Positions 1-8,915 of a stretch of 64,000 nucleotides of DNA are shown here, piece after piece (positions within the stretch are counted from its first letter, which is position 1; each line of letters opens with the position of its first letter). A program made the translations under genes and the position numbers. The DNA is taken from NCBI GenBank assembly GCA_910577255.1, contig CAJTMH010000004.1:300565-364564 (forward strand), in the 5' to 3' direction. A model generated the notes under the pieces. The model was not told the DNA's origin, did not search any database, and saw only the letters and a program-made list of their open reading frames with translations. The stretch comes from an uncultured Duncaniella sp. (GTDB lineage Bacteria > Bacteroidota > Bacteroidia > Bacteroidales > Muribaculaceae).

Positions 1-1152
1 TTCGGCTATGGCATACTCGGCGACAACGCCACCTCGGCACAGAGGCAGATGGGTGGAGTGGGCTACGCCATGCGCTCTGGCCGTCAGGTCAACGTCATGA
101 ACCCCGCTGCCTATGCCGCTACCGACTCGCTCACGTTCCTCTTCGACATGGGTGTGGACTACTCCATGTTCTGGCGCAAGGATGCCGGAGGCAGCGACCA
201 CGACAACGGCGGCGGCCTCGACTACATCACAATGCAGTTTCCGGTGACCAAATACATCGGCGTGAGCGCCGGCCTCCTCCCGTACTCATCCGTAGGCTAC
301 GCTTTCGGCACCGACATCACCAACGGCGAGACAACCCATCAGGGCACCGGCGGTCTCAACCAGCTCTACCTCGGAGCAGGTATCACCCCATTCAAGAACT
401 TCTCGGTGGGCTTCAATGTCTCATACCTCTTCGGTGAAATCTACAACGACGTCTACGCCTCGTCAGATGTCAACACCGCCATCTTCGAGCAGATACTCGA
501 GGTCAAGGACTATCACCTGCAGTTCGGCGCACAGTACTCGGTCAACATCGGCCGCCGCAACACCGTGACACTCGGTGTCACATACTCACCCGCCAAGACC
601 CTCCTCGGCAAGACCTATCTCCTCAAATACCTCCAGCTCAGCAGCTCATCGGCTGTGAACGTCGACACCATAGGCTACACTGACCTCAAGGGCAACTTCT
701 CGCTCCCCGACACCTGGGGCGTGGGCCTCTCCTACGACTGGAACTCACAGTTCCAGGCCGAGGTCGATGTCACCTACCAGCCTTGGTCGAAGGTAAAGTA
801 CCGCCAGATGGAAAACTTCAGCGGCGCGAAATTTGACGACCGCTGGCGCATCGCTGCCGGTTTCAGCTACATGCCCGACCCTCGTGGCAGCTACCTCAAG
901 CGCGTCACCTACCGTGCCGGCGGTTTCTACAACCGTGACTACGTGATGGTCGAGAACAACCACGTGCGTGACTACGGCGTGTCGGTCGGCTTAGGACTCC
1001 CGGCCATATCATCCAAGACGATGATCAACCTCGGTTTTGAATACCACAACCGTCAAGCCACACCCGATCCACTCCTTCGTGAGAAGTACTTCAACGTGAC
1101 CCTCGGCATCAACTTCAACCAGCTCTGGTTCTTCCAGAACAAACTCCGCTGA
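1..1152 (+). CDS. Outer-membrane beta-barrel protein, 5' end outside window
   Basis: The reading frame is open from base 1 (in-window protein begins FGYGILGDN), so the true start and any signal peptide lie to the left. About 383 residues are present. The sequence alternates short polar turns with aromatic and glycine-rich strands and ends in a strand rich in Phe, Trp and Leu, as expected of an outer-membrane beta barrel. The N-terminal stretch with GGVGYAMRSG and NVMNPAAYA resembles the start of FadL/OmpP1-like and PorV-like barrels, but I cannot name the family with certainty. Its stop overlaps the extended reading frame of the next gene, lptC, and both run rightwards, so they are probably co-transcribed. 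Role inferred: envelope transport or structure. Confidence 0.75.
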   Translation, partial: FGYGILGDNATSAQRQMGGVGYAMRSGRQVNVMNPAAYAATDSLTFLFDMGVDYSMFWRKDAGGSDHDNGGGLDYITMQFPVTKYIGVSAGLLPYSSVGYAFGTDITNGETTHQGTGGLNQLYLGAGITPFKNFSVGFNVSYLFGEIYNDVYASSDVNTAIFEQILEVKDYHLQFGAQYSVNIGRRNTVTLGVTYSPAKTLLGKTYLLKYLQLSSSSAVNVDTIGYTDLKGNFSLPDTWGVGLSYDWNSQFQAEVDVTYQPWSKVKYRQMENFSGAKFDDRWRIAAGFSYMPDPRGSYLKRVTYRAGGFYNRDYVMVENNHVRDYGVSVGLGLPAISSKTMINLGFEYHNRQATPDPLLREKYFNVTLGINFNQLWFFQNKLR

Positions 1153-1196
1153 TGCAGCGTTCCAATTGTCGGTACACCAAACACGTCACCACCAAC

Positions 1197-1934
1197 ATGT
1201 CACACCGCCGATTGTCACCATCAGTCAATATGCGCCTGCTCCCTGCCGCGCTGATCACGCTCATGGTCATGGGCGCGACTCTGTCGGCATGTAAAGAGGA
1301 CAACCCCGTGGCTGTGGCTGCCGTCGACTCCAACGACGCGCCCACAATGCTCACCCGCGACGTGGAGACCCTGATCTCCGACTCCGGCGTCACACGATTC
1401 CGCATCGTGACACCGATATGGTATGTCTACGACGAAGTTGACGAACCATACTGGTATTTCCCCCAAGGGCTTCACCTCGACAAGTTCGACAACTTCTTCC
1501 GCCGCGATGCCTCGATAGTCACCGACACCGCCACCTATTTTAAAAACAAGCAGCTCTGGCGGCTCGACGGAAACGTCAACATCACCAATGTGGTGGGCGA
1601 GAAATTCCTCACCAACCAGCTCTTCTGGGACCAACGCCAACGCAAACTCTATTCCGACTCCTTCATCCACATCGAGCGCCCCGACGAGGTGCTCGAAGGC
1701 TACGGCTTCGACTCCAACGAGCAACTCACGCGCTACAACATACGCAACGTCTCGGGCATATTCCCAGCCAACAGCTTCCGCAAGGACTCACCGCAGGCCT
1801 CCTCAGCCCCTGACGCGGAGATGGATGCTGACCAGTCAGAGGCCCCCGACTCCGCAGCCGGGGTCAACACCATCCGCCGCGCACCGTCGCGCCCATCCTC
1901 GGCTCCTCAGCGTGAGGCAATGCGCGAATCTTAA
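1197..1934 (+). CDS. lptC: LptC-like LPS export lipoprotein
   Basis: Predicted inner-membrane-anchored periplasmic component of the LPS export machinery. The N-terminus has a lipoprotein signal ending in a lipobox (LSAC). The middle holds the LptC/OstA-like pattern in which short beta strands follow each other (DTATYFKNKQLWRLDGNV, then FLTNQLFWDQRQRKLYSD). The frame is open back to 1152, but ATG at 1197 or ATG at 1230 is more likely; a start at 1230 gives a compact 20-residue signal before the lipobox Cys. The last 50 residues are a Pro/Ser/Ala-rich tail. In many Bacteroidetes lptC precedes a CorC-type gene, as here. The assignment rests on fold pattern and neighbours. Confidence 0.8.
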   Translation: MSHRRLSPSVNMRLLPAALITLMVMGATLSACKEDNPVAVAAVDSNDAPTMLTRDVETLISDSGVTRFRIVTPIWYVYDEVDEPYWYFPQGLHLDKFDNFFRRDASIVTDTATYFKNKQLWRLDGNVNITNVVGEKFLTNQLFWDQRQRKLYSDSFIHIERPDEVLEGYGFDSNEQLTRYNIRNVSGIFPANSFRKDSPQASSAPDAEMDADQSEAPDSAAGVNTIRRAPSRPSSAPQREAMRES

Positions 1935-1980
1935 CCCACCATCCACCCAACACATCGCCATCAATTCCTAATCCACACCT

Positions 1981-3279
1981 ATGGACATCACCGCCTGGCT
2001 CATCCTGGCCATAGTTTCCCTGATATTCTCGGCCCTCTTCTCGGGAGTCGAGATTGCCTACATCACAGCCGACCGCGTCCGCATCGGGCTTGACTCAAGC
2101 CGAGGCGGATTCCTCAACAACATCATCAGCCGATACTACGCTCATCAGGAATTCTTCATCTCTACAATCCTCGTGGGCAACAACATCATGCTCGTAATCT
2201 ACGGCATGGGGGCAGCCGCCCTCCTCGAACCCTGGATCGCTCAACACATTTCATCCAACCAGGCTGTCATCCTCCTCCTGCAGACACTCATATCCACCCT
2301 CGTCATCCTCTTCACCGGCGAATTCCTCCCTAAATCCATATTCCGCATCAACCCCAACACATCGCTCAAGGTATTCGCCATCCCGGTATTCTTCTTCTAT
2401 CTCATCCTCTACCCCATATCCTGGTTCACCTCATGGCTCTCCAAAGTGCTCATGAAGATGGTGGGCATCAAAGCCGAGGACACACGCCTTGGAGTCCTCT
2501 CAATCAACGAACTCAACGACTATCTCGAGACCAAAATCGATGACCTCGAGAATCCCCAGGAGGTCGAAGTGGAAAACGAGGTTAAAATCTTCCATAACGC
2601 CCTCGACTTCTCGAAGACCCAGCTCCGCGACTGCATGGCTCCGCGCAACGAACTCGTGGCAGTCGACATCGACGACACCACACGCGAGCAGCTGTCAGAG
2701 CTCTTCACATCATCGGGACGCAGCAAAATCCTCGTCTACCACGACGATATCGACAACGTCGTGGGCTACGTACACGTCTCCGAGCTCTTTGACCCGAAAA
2801 GCGACTGGAAGGAACACATCAAAGAGGTGCTCTACGCTCCCGAAACCCTTCTCGCCAACACCATGATGCGCCGACTCCTCAGCGAGAAACGCTCCATGGC
2901 CGTGGTGGTCGACGAATTCGGCGGCACAGCAGGACTCGTAACCCTTGAGGATCTCGTGGAGGAAATCTTCGGCGACATCCAGGACGAACATGACAAAAAC
3001 GGCATCACAGCCACCGAAGTCTCACCCGGTGTATATGAATTTTCAGGCCGAATCGAAGTCCGCACTCTTCGCGACGACTTCCGTCTCGACATCCCCGAGG
3101 ACGACGAATATCAGACCCTCGCAGGCTACATCATCCACGAGACCGGCAATCTTCCATCCCAGGACGAGACAGTGGTTATCGACGACCTTTCATTCACCAT
3201 CAAGAGCCGTTCCGCCACACGCCTCGACCTTATCCGTGTGGAGGCCGCTCCTGAGCAGGAAACAGAGAAAGCCGACTGA
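1981..3279 (+). CDS. CNNM/CorC-family membrane protein (GldE-like)
   Basis: A 432-residue protein with the order DUF21/CNNM transmembrane domain, CBS pair and C-terminal CorC_HlyC domain. About four membrane segments lie in residues 5-155. The CBS pair occupies roughly 205-335 and includes the family signature FGGTAGLVTLEDLVEEIFGD near 305. The last 90 residues form the CorC_HlyC transporter-associated domain. The family is linked to divalent cation (Mg/Co) efflux; in Bacteroidetes such proteins are often annotated as gliding-motility-associated GldE. It starts 46 bases after lptC and is likely in the same operon. Family call is firm, substrate is not. Confidence 0.9.
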   Translation: MDITAWLILAIVSLIFSALFSGVEIAYITADRVRIGLDSSRGGFLNNIISRYYAHQEFFISTILVGNNIMLVIYGMGAAALLEPWIAQHISSNQAVILLLQTLISTLVILFTGEFLPKSIFRINPNTSLKVFAIPVFFFYLILYPISWFTSWLSKVLMKMVGIKAEDTRLGVLSINELNDYLETKIDDLENPQEVEVENEVKIFHNALDFSKTQLRDCMAPRNELVAVDIDDTTREQLSELFTSSGRSKILVYHDDIDNVVGYVHVSELFDPKSDWKEHIKEVLYAPETLLANTMMRRLLSEKRSMAVVVDEFGGTAGLVTLEDLVEEIFGDIQDEHDKNGITATEVSPGVYEFSGRIEVRTLRDDFRLDIPEDDEYQTLAGYIIHETGNLPSQDETVVIDDLSFTIKSRSATRLDLIRVEAAPEQETEKAD

Positions 3280-3441
3280 CCGCCCGGACACACCTTACCC
3301 CCATTCTTCCACATCATATAGCCGTATCGCGCTTTTTCCGCACTGTTTTCACACACATATCACACCGCATTCCGCAAAACAAACGAGTCACCTCTCCACA
3401 CCTATATATATAATATATATGGTGCAACCATACACCAAACA

Positions 3442-3478
3442 AAGCGTGTCAACCACCCATCGGGGGATTGACACGCTT
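3442..3478. terminator. Bidirectional terminator between the CorC-type gene and phoH
   Basis: A perfect 11-bp inverted repeat (AAGCGTGTCAA and its complement) with a 15-base loop lies between two converging genes. An A-rich run precedes it and CCTTTATCTT follows it, so it can serve both strands. The rest of the 262-base gap (3280-3541) is AT-rich with an alternating TA stretch near 3400-3420, and I see no other element in it. Confidence 0.75.
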
Positions 3479-3541
3479 CCTTTATCTTATATCGCGTTGT
3501 TACCTTCGCTCGAGGCCGCCCGGAACGGTCAGGCCTCCGAT

Positions 3542-4525
3542 TCACTCCTGAGCCTCCGGTGACGGCTCCTCCTCCTTGCGCATCTTCTGCTCCTCGTCAA
3601 AGTGCTCGTAAGCCTCCACGATGCGTTGCACAAGCGAGTGGCGCACTATATCCTTCTTGCCGAACTCCACGCGCCCGATTCCCGGGACATCCTTAAGCAC
3701 CCTCAGGGCCTGTATGAGGCCCGATGACACGGTGCGCGGCAGGTCAATCTGCGTGGCGTCGCCGGTGATTATCATCTTGGCATTCATGCCCAGACGTGTC
3801 AGGAACATCTTGATCTGATGCACGGTGGTGTTCTGCGCCTCGTCCAGCACTATAACGGCATCGTTAAGCGTGCGGCCACGCATAAAAGCCAGAGGAGCTA
3901 TCTGTATCACATTAGTCTCCATATACTCCTTCAGCTTCACAGCCGGCACCATATCCTCAAGCGCGTCATAGAGTGGCTGCAGATAAGGGTCGATTTTATC
4001 CTTCATGTCACCGGGCAGGAACCCCAGCTTCTCGCCGGCCTCCACAGCCGGGCGCGACAGGATTATCTTGCGCACCTCGCGGTTTTTGAGAGCCCTGACA
4101 GCCAAAGCTATCGCCACGTAGGTCTTTCCGGTGCCAGCAGGTCCAAGCGCAAACGTCAGGTCATTATCGTGAAAAGCCTTCACCAGCAACTCCTGATTCT
4201 TATTTCGGGCGCTGATAGGCTTACCGTTCACACCATATATTATTACATCATCGCGTTTAGGCTCGGTGGGCGATTTACCCTTTACGATGTCGAGTATCAC
4301 ATCCTCCGTGAGCTTATTGAACTTGATGCAGTACTCCTCAAGCTCCTTGATACGCTTTTCGAACTCAGCCGTCTCGGCATCGTCACCTATAACCTTTATG
4401 ACCGAACCTCGCGCCGCCATGCGCAACTTCGGGAAAAGATTGCGTATGAGGTGCATATTTGAATTGTTGACACCGTAGAAACTCACCGGATCCACGTTGT
4501 CGATTATAACGATGCGTTCAATCAT
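3542..4525 (-). CDS. phoH: PhoH-family ATPase
   Basis: A 327-residue PhoH-like P-loop ATPase, a widespread cytosolic family related to RNA helicases and linked to RNA metabolism and phosphate stress. Walker A GPAGTGKT is at residues 128-135, the Walker B VIVLDEAQ at 224-231, and the following sensor-like MIITGDATQIDLP near 251-263. The N-terminal 100 residues carry the usual accessory region with a KH-like segment. Length is typical. The start is ATG at 4525; the C-terminus is a short Glu-rich tail. It follows the DUF6048 gene by 43 bases and probably belongs to the same leftward transcript. Confidence 0.93.
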   Translation of the reverse strand: MIERIVIIDNVDPVSFYGVNNSNMHLIRNLFPKLRMAARGSVIKVIGDDAETAEFEKRIKELEEYCIKFNKLTEDVILDIVKGKSPTEPKRDDVIIYGVNGKPISARNKNQELLVKAFHDNDLTFALGPAGTGKTYVAIALAVRALKNREVRKIILSRPAVEAGEKLGFLPGDMKDKIDPYLQPLYDALEDMVPAVKLKEYMETNVIQIAPLAFMRGRTLNDAVIVLDEAQNTTVHQIKMFLTRLGMNAKMIITGDATQIDLPRTVSSGLIQALRVLKDVPGIGRVEFGKKDIVRHSLVQRIVEAYEHFDEEQKMRKEEEPSPEAQE

Positions 4526-4568
4526 GAATTTAATTTACAAGATGTTTAAAATAGTGAATTCTCCTTAC

Positions 4569-5462
4569 TTATTCAACCTCCTGTCCTCGCTTTTTGTTTA
4601 GCGGGATGGTGTACATAAGTGAGAAATTTCCGGTAATCGAACCGTTTCGCTTGCCGTAGCCGGGTATATACATCGGCTGTCCGTAAGGATTCTTCGTCTC
4701 ATGCAGTATGGAATGATACACTATCGTCCACCCCATCGAGAACCCTTTCACTATCTTCACCTTGATACCGAGAGTCACCTCCAGGTAGCCCGCGGTCGAC
4801 TTCTGGTCGGTCAGAGCGAAATGCGACGGCTCATTCCAGTACCCCTCGTCTACAGTCACATCCTCAAGGCTCCACTTATAGCTTGTGAAACCATAGCGCA
4901 GACCCATCTGCAACCTGTAGTCGGGATTGGAATTATAAAGGAAATTATACGACGCGCCAATCTTGAAATAGGGCGACAGCGGGGTCTTGAACCTGAAATT
5001 CTGATCGCTCGGGGCATCATCACAGTTGCCTAAGCCGGCAGCTATGAACGGAAAATACCTGTTGTGCATACTCAGTTCCGCCCACACATCAGCCAGTCCG
5101 TATTTCTGACCGAAAGCCCTCATGGCAGGATCCCAGATATTAAGTCCGGCCACCACCTCGTGAAGCAGCGGAAACTCCATCTTTGGAGGAGCCTTCAGAA
5201 GTGTCGAGTCGACATACTCCTTACCGGTCACCGTGTCCACCAGCAGCACATTGCCGTCGGCGTCAAGGCGCTCGGCCAGGCGGCTCTTGTCAAACTCCTC
5301 TGCCTTGGGTTTCGGGGCCGACACACCCGGTTCAAGCGGAGTCACCGGAGTCACCCTTCGCTGCCCGGAAGCCGACAGACAGGTAAGCATCACTATGGCG
5401 GCCACCAAAGTCGCCAGCCACCCGCCCCGCGGGCATCGTCCGGCCTCACTTCTCCACCACAT
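4569..5462 (-). CDS. DUF6048-like outer-membrane protein
   Basis: A 297-residue exported protein with a hydrophobic signal segment ending near ASGQ (residue 34). The C-terminal 170 residues are a run of beta-barrel-like strands (YFKIGASYNFLYN, RLQMGLRYGFTSYKW, GYLEVTLGIKVKI, FSMGWTIVY) ending MYTIPL, the pattern of the Bacteroidales DUF6048 family. The start overlaps the end of the DUF6452 gene by 17 bases, showing translational coupling. Function is unknown; an outer-membrane location is inferred. Confidence 0.8.
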   Translation of the reverse strand: MWWRSEAGRCPRGGWLATLVAAIVMLTCLSASGQRRVTPVTPLEPGVSAPKPKAEEFDKSRLAERLDADGNVLLVDTVTGKEYVDSTLLKAPPKMEFPLLHEVVAGLNIWDPAMRAFGQKYGLADVWAELSMHNRYFPFIAAGLGNCDDAPSDQNFRFKTPLSPYFKIGASYNFLYNSNPDYRLQMGLRYGFTSYKWSLEDVTVDEGYWNEPSHFALTDQKSTAGYLEVTLGIKVKIVKGFSMGWTIVYHSILHETKNPYGQPMYIPGYGKRNGSITGNFSLMYTIPLNKKRGQEVE

Positions 5463-5991
5463 AAGCCTTCTGGTTTTGTCGCTCCTCCCCGTTTGGCGTA
5501 GTTGAGGTGCGGAAATAAATCTTAATCGACTCCCGGTCTATGTTGGTGATGAGCGAGTCAGTCACCGCCACCGAGTCGATGAGATGCGTCGTGTAGCTGA
5601 ACCGTGTGATGAGATAATGATACATCGCTCCGCATTCCTCCGACGCGAAATAGGGACGCGCCTCGTAGTCAAATGTCAGCGTGTCGTTAAGCTCTGGAAA
5701 ATTCAGACTGGCCTGGCGATACTCCACATAGAAGCTCGTCGAGCTCTTCGAGGCCCTGAACGGCAGATAGGTCTGCGACGCGCTCGTGGACGGCGACACC
5801 AGCAGCGAATCATTGGGCGCGCCCACGCCACCTATCGCCAGCGAGTCCACCGAGATGGCCTGGCCGGTCTGCATGGAATAGAATCCCGCCAGAGGCACCG
5901 AATTCTGATTCTCAGTACACCCTGTGGCGCTGCAGCTCCATGCCACATAAGCGGTCGCCGCAACCAGGGCTATATGCAATAAAAGTTTCAA
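5446..5991 (-). CDS. DUF6452-like lipoprotein
   Basis: A 181-residue protein with a short hydrophobic N-terminus and a lipobox-like AWSC at residues 17-20, followed by a Cys-containing linker. The body (TYLPF, SFYVEY, DTLTFDYEARPYFASEECG, IDSVAVTDSLITN) matches the Bacteroidales DUF6452 pattern. The only upstream start that keeps the signal sequence is TTG at 5991, so a TTG start is proposed. It overlaps the DUF6048 gene, and the two are usually found together, which suggests one envelope-associated function that is not known. Confidence 0.78.
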   Translation of the reverse strand: MKLLLHIALVAATAYVAWSCSATGCTENQNSVPLAGFYSMQTGQAISVDSLAIGGVGAPNDSLLVSPSTSASQTYLPFRASKSSTSFYVEYRQASLNFPELNDTLTFDYEARPYFASEECGAMYHYLITRFSYTTHLIDSVAVTDSLITNIDRESIKIYFRTSTTPNGEERQNQKAYVVEK

Positions 5992-6060
5992 AACAGCGTA
6001 AATAATTATTTTTTATATATCCTCGCGGCGTCAGTCATGACGCAGCATGCCGGGAGATGC

Positions 6061-6597
6061 TCACAGCTTTCCCCACTTCACAATCTCCGACAGCTCCTTG
6101 CGCTTCTTGGCAGGAATCTCAGTCCCCTCGGCCGGATAGCCCACAGGGATTATCGCCACAGGCTCCACATCGGCCGGCAAGTTGAAAGCCACCCTTATCA
6201 CCTCGGGATCGAAATTACACACCCAGCAGGTGGCCAGGTCCATCGACGTGGCACCCAGGCACAGATGCTCCACGGCTATCGACACATCCACATCCGTGTG
6301 GTCCTTTCCGTCACATCCCCGGTGCCAAGCCTCCGAGTGGAGGCCGCATGCCACTATGAACTCCGGCGCGCTCTTGATCCACTCGCGGGGATAGCTCTTC
6401 ACCACGGCCTCGCGGAGCTCATCCGAGTCAGCCACCAGGAAAAGCCACGGCTGCCGGTTGCAGGCCGAGGGCGCAAGCCGGGCTATGTCGAGCACGGCAA
6501 GCAGCGTGTCACGCTCCACGGCGCGGTCCGAGTATGACCGGCACGAGAATCTCTCGCGGGCCAGATTATAAAGTTGAGGATAAGCATTATTCTGCAT
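6061..6597 (-). CDS. Nitroreductase-family FMN protein
   Basis: A 178-residue member of the nitroreductase/FMN-dependent oxidoreductase family. The N-terminal RFSCRSYSDRAV segment is the usual Arg-Ser-rich FMN phosphate-binding element (residues 16-27), and APSACNRQPWLFLV (about 46-59) is the classic second motif. The C-terminal half has the conserved GYPAEG region (about 153-158). Length is normal for a single-domain enzyme. Substrate cannot be read from sequence. It lies alone between DUF6452 and the GT2 gene, with about 70-110 bases of AT-rich DNA on each side. Confidence 0.9.
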   Translation of the reverse strand: MQNNAYPQLYNLARERFSCRSYSDRAVERDTLLAVLDIARLAPSACNRQPWLFLVADSDELREAVVKSYPREWIKSAPEFIVACGLHSEAWHRGCDGKDHTDVDVSIAVEHLCLGATSMDLATCWVCNFDPEVIRVAFNLPADVEPVAIIPVGYPAEGTEIPAKKRKELSEIVKWGKL

Positions 6598-6705
6598 CGC
6601 TCTGTCTTCGTTTTATAGTCAGTTAGTTAAACAGTTTATTTTAACCATTGTTTAGTCATTCTTAACGGTCGGCCACATCCCTCGGGACGCAGCGGCGCAT
6701 TCAGC

Positions 6706-7656
6706 TCATATCGTCTCCTTGATCTCATAATGGTTGCGCGACGGAGAGTTGCGCACTATGAGCTCACCGATGAAACCTGTCAGGAACAACATCGTGCCCA
6801 GCAGCATCATAGTCAGAGCGAGATAGAAATAAGGCGAGTCAGTGACAAGGATATAAGGCTGCCCGCTGTACATCTGATAGAGCTTACCGAAACCAACCAC
6901 CATCACCGATATGAAACCGATGATAAACATCAGCGATCCGAGCAACCCGAAGAAGTGCATGGGCTTCGCGCCGAACTTGCCGGTGAACCACAGCGTCGCC
7001 AGGTCAAGATAACCGTTCACAAAACGGTCCAGCCCGAACTTCGTCGACCCGTACTTGCGGGCCTGATGCTTCACCACCTTCTCGCCGATGCGGGTGAACC
7101 CCGCGTTCTTCGCCAGGTAAGGGATGTAACGGTGCATGTCGCCATACACCTCTATATGTTTCACCACCTCATGGCGGTAAGCCTTGAGGCCGCAGTTGAA
7201 GTCATGCAGATTCTTTATGCCGCTCACGCGCCGGGCGGTGGCATTGAACAGCTTCGTAGGGATAGTCTTCGACAGAGGGTCATAACGCTTCTGCTTCCAC
7301 CCCGACACCAGGTCATAACCGTCGCGCACCACCATGCGGTAGAGCTCCGGGATTTCGTCGGGCGAGTCCTGCAGGTCAGCGTCCATGGTGATCACAACAT
7401 CCCCCTGCGCCTCCTTGAAACCGGTGTTGAGAGCCGGCGACTTGCCGTAATTGCGTCTGAACGACACCCCTTTGACCGAAGGATACTCCTTGGCCAGGCC
7501 AGATATCACCTTCCACGAGTCGTCGGTGCTTCCGTCGTCCACAAAGATGACCTCATACGAAAAATCATGCTCCTTCATCACACGCGCTATCCATGCCGTG
7601 AGTTCAGGCAGCGACTCGGCCTCGTTATAGAGAGGAACGACTACTGATATATCCAT
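6706..7656 (-). CDS. GT2 glycosyltransferase, polyprenyl-phosphate sugar type
   Basis: A 316-residue GT-A glycosyltransferase. It opens with ISVVVPLYNEAESLPEL and has the nucleotide-sugar/metal motif DAD at residues 92-94 inside ITMDADLQDSPDE. Two membrane helices lie near 233-260 and 275-300. This architecture is that of DPM1/GtrB-like enzymes, which move a sugar from a nucleotide to polyprenyl phosphate at the inner membrane. The last residues are soluble and end ETI. It follows the DUF4199 gene by 58 bases on the same strand, a pairing seen in other Bacteroidetes. Acceptor and sugar are not known. Confidence 0.9.
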   Translation of the reverse strand: MDISVVVPLYNEAESLPELTAWIARVMKEHDFSYEVIFVDDGSTDDSWKVISGLAKEYPSVKGVSFRRNYGKSPALNTGFKEAQGDVVITMDADLQDSPDEIPELYRMVVRDGYDLVSGWKQKRYDPLSKTIPTKLFNATARRVSGIKNLHDFNCGLKAYRHEVVKHIEVYGDMHRYIPYLAKNAGFTRIGEKVVKHQARKYGSTKFGLDRFVNGYLDLATLWFTGKFGAKPMHFFGLLGSLMFIIGFISVMVVGFGKLYQMYSGQPYILVTDSPYFYLALTMMLLGTMLFLTGFIGELIVRNSPSRNHYEIKETI

Positions 7657-7714
7657 TGTGCTTAATTATATTTCGTTTTTCCAACTGTGATGACAACAGG
7701 CCCCGGCAAGCTCC

Positions 7715-8257
7715 TCACTTGTCAAGAAACCGCCTCAGGGCCACGCGGCGTCTCAGCGTCATCACACCGCTGATGGCCATCGAGAGCAGCGACCCAGTCA
7801 CTATCGAAGTCATTATTATCTCGGTCACTATGGCTATGGGCGAGGGGATGAAATTTGCCTCGATCATCTTCCCGGCCATCTCGCCGGCCTCGGCCACGAA
7901 ACCACCGTCGGCCTTCGAGCCAAGCTCCGCAAGCCCTTCGAGCTGCTTCAGCACATAGTCAGGCTCCACCCACTTCATGTAGACCACGAGCAGCGCACCG
8001 GCTATGATGGTCCCGCAGAAAAATATCACCACACCCTGCATCCAGAGCATCGGGAAAGTGGCATACTCCTTCAGCGCCGCCTCAAACCTGCGCATGAACA
8101 CAAAGATGACCACCGGCACACACACCATCATCCCTAACGACAACAGTGAGAGCACCGGAAGCCCGGCCGAATATATCGAGGTGAAAAACATCACCGACAG
8201 ATACAGGCCGAATATAAAGCCGTCGTCGGCACCGCGGCGGTAAGGCGATAACATCAT
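7715..8257 (-). CDS. DUF4199 membrane protein
   Basis: A 180-residue integral membrane protein with about four hydrophobic segments (approximately residues 10-30, 36-55, 72-96 and 140-165) separated by a charged loop containing LKQLEGLAELGSKAD. Topology, size and its place directly upstream of a GT2 polyprenyl-phosphate glycosyltransferase fit the Bacteroidetes DUF4199 family. No catalytic motif is visible. It is probably the first gene of the leftward transcript from the divergent promoter at 8310-8317. Function unknown. Confidence 0.82.
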   Translation of the reverse strand: MMLSPYRRGADDGFIFGLYLSVMFFTSIYSAGLPVLSLLSLGMMVCVPVVIFVFMRRFEAALKEYATFPMLWMQGVVIFFCGTIIAGALLVVYMKWVEPDYVLKQLEGLAELGSKADGGFVAEAGEMAGKMIEANFIPSPIAIVTEIIMTSIVTGSLLSMAISGVMTLRRRVALRRFLDK

Positions 8258-8309
8258 GGGCTATCCGATTAATTTCTCCGCAGCCCCCGGGAGAGCCACT
8301 TACGAAATG

Positions 8310-8317
8310 CAAAGTTA
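8310..8317 (-). promoter_or_regulatory. Minus-strand -7 element for the DUF4199 operon
   Basis: Reading leftwards this is TAACTTTG, an exact Bacteroidetes -7 element (TAnnTTTG). A TTG core lies about 20 bases upstream (8338-8340 on this strand), a reasonable -33. It would start transcription about 45 bases before the DUF4199 ATG. It interlocks with the lptE promoter on the other strand. Confidence 0.6.
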
Positions 8318-8324
8318 TACATTT

Positions 8325-8356
8325 TTTGGCAGTTAATCAAGAAAGTTGTAACTTTG
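8325..8356 (+). promoter_or_regulatory. lptE promoter, TTTGG-N19-TAACTTTG
   Basis: An exact Bacteroidetes primary-sigma promoter: TTTGG at 8325-8329, a 19-base spacer, and TAACTTTG at 8349-8356. The start site is expected around 8360-8364, at the ATG used here for lptE, implying a leaderless message or an internal ATG start. Confidence 0.75.
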
Positions 8357-8361
8357 TGGTA

Positions 8362-8889
8362 ATGAAATCGGCCATACATACACTCATCATGCGCATCATG
8401 CTCGTGGTCACCGCCATGCTCCCACTCGGGGCATGCATCCCGAGCTACACCCTCAACGGAGCTGCCATCGACTACTCCGTCTACAAAACCATCTACGTGT
8501 CCCAGTTCCCCATACGCGCGGCCCTCGTCTACCCCCCTCTGCAGCAGACATTTGAGAACGAGCTTCTCGACTACATAGCACGCAACACTCGCCTCACCAA
8601 CGTAGAGTCAAACGCCGACGTCCAGCTCGAAGGCGAAATCACCGGCTACTCACTCTCCCCGCAGGCCGTCACCGAGAACGCCTACGCATCAAAGACAAGA
8701 CTCACCATCCAGGTGCGCGTCAAATACACCGACAACCGCCAGGAGAACAAGGACATCGACCAGACATTCAGCGCCTACCGCGACTTCGACAGCAGCGAGA
8801 TGCTCACCGACGTCCAGGACCAGCTGTGCCAGGAAATCTCCAAGGAGCTCGTCGACCTCATCTTCAACGCCACACTCGGCGACTGGTAA
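8362..8889 (+). CDS. lptE: LptE-family LPS-assembly lipoprotein
   Basis: Outer-membrane lipoprotein partner of LptD in LPS insertion. The signal peptide ends in a lipobox (LGAC at residues 22-25 from the 8362 start). The mature protein has a short beta strand (TIYVSQFPI), a helix (QQTFENELLDYIARNT), then DVQLEGEITGYSLSP and a final amphipathic helix (LCQEISKELVDLIFNATLGDW), the pattern of the Bacteroidetes LptE family. ATG at 8362 is chosen, but ATGs at 8389 and 8398 also leave a usable signal peptide, and the promoter suggests that transcription begins at about 8362. It is followed by a TPR-like gene and secG, an order common in Bacteroidales. Confidence 0.88.
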   Translation: MKSAIHTLIMRIMLVVTAMLPLGACIPSYTLNGAAIDYSVYKTIYVSQFPIRAALVYPPLQQTFENELLDYIARNTRLTNVESNADVQLEGEITGYSLSPQAVTENAYASKTRLTIQVRVKYTDNRQENKDIDQTFSAYRDFDSSEMLTDVQDQLCQEISKELVDLIFNATLGDW

Positions 8890-8915
8890 CCTCCCCTCAC
8901 CTCAGCCACCACGCC

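Noticed and set aside
3395..3422. Alternating TA stretch that looks partly palindromic
   Set aside because: Low-complexity AT repeat without a clear stem of its own; the nearby 11-bp repeat at 3442 explains termination better.
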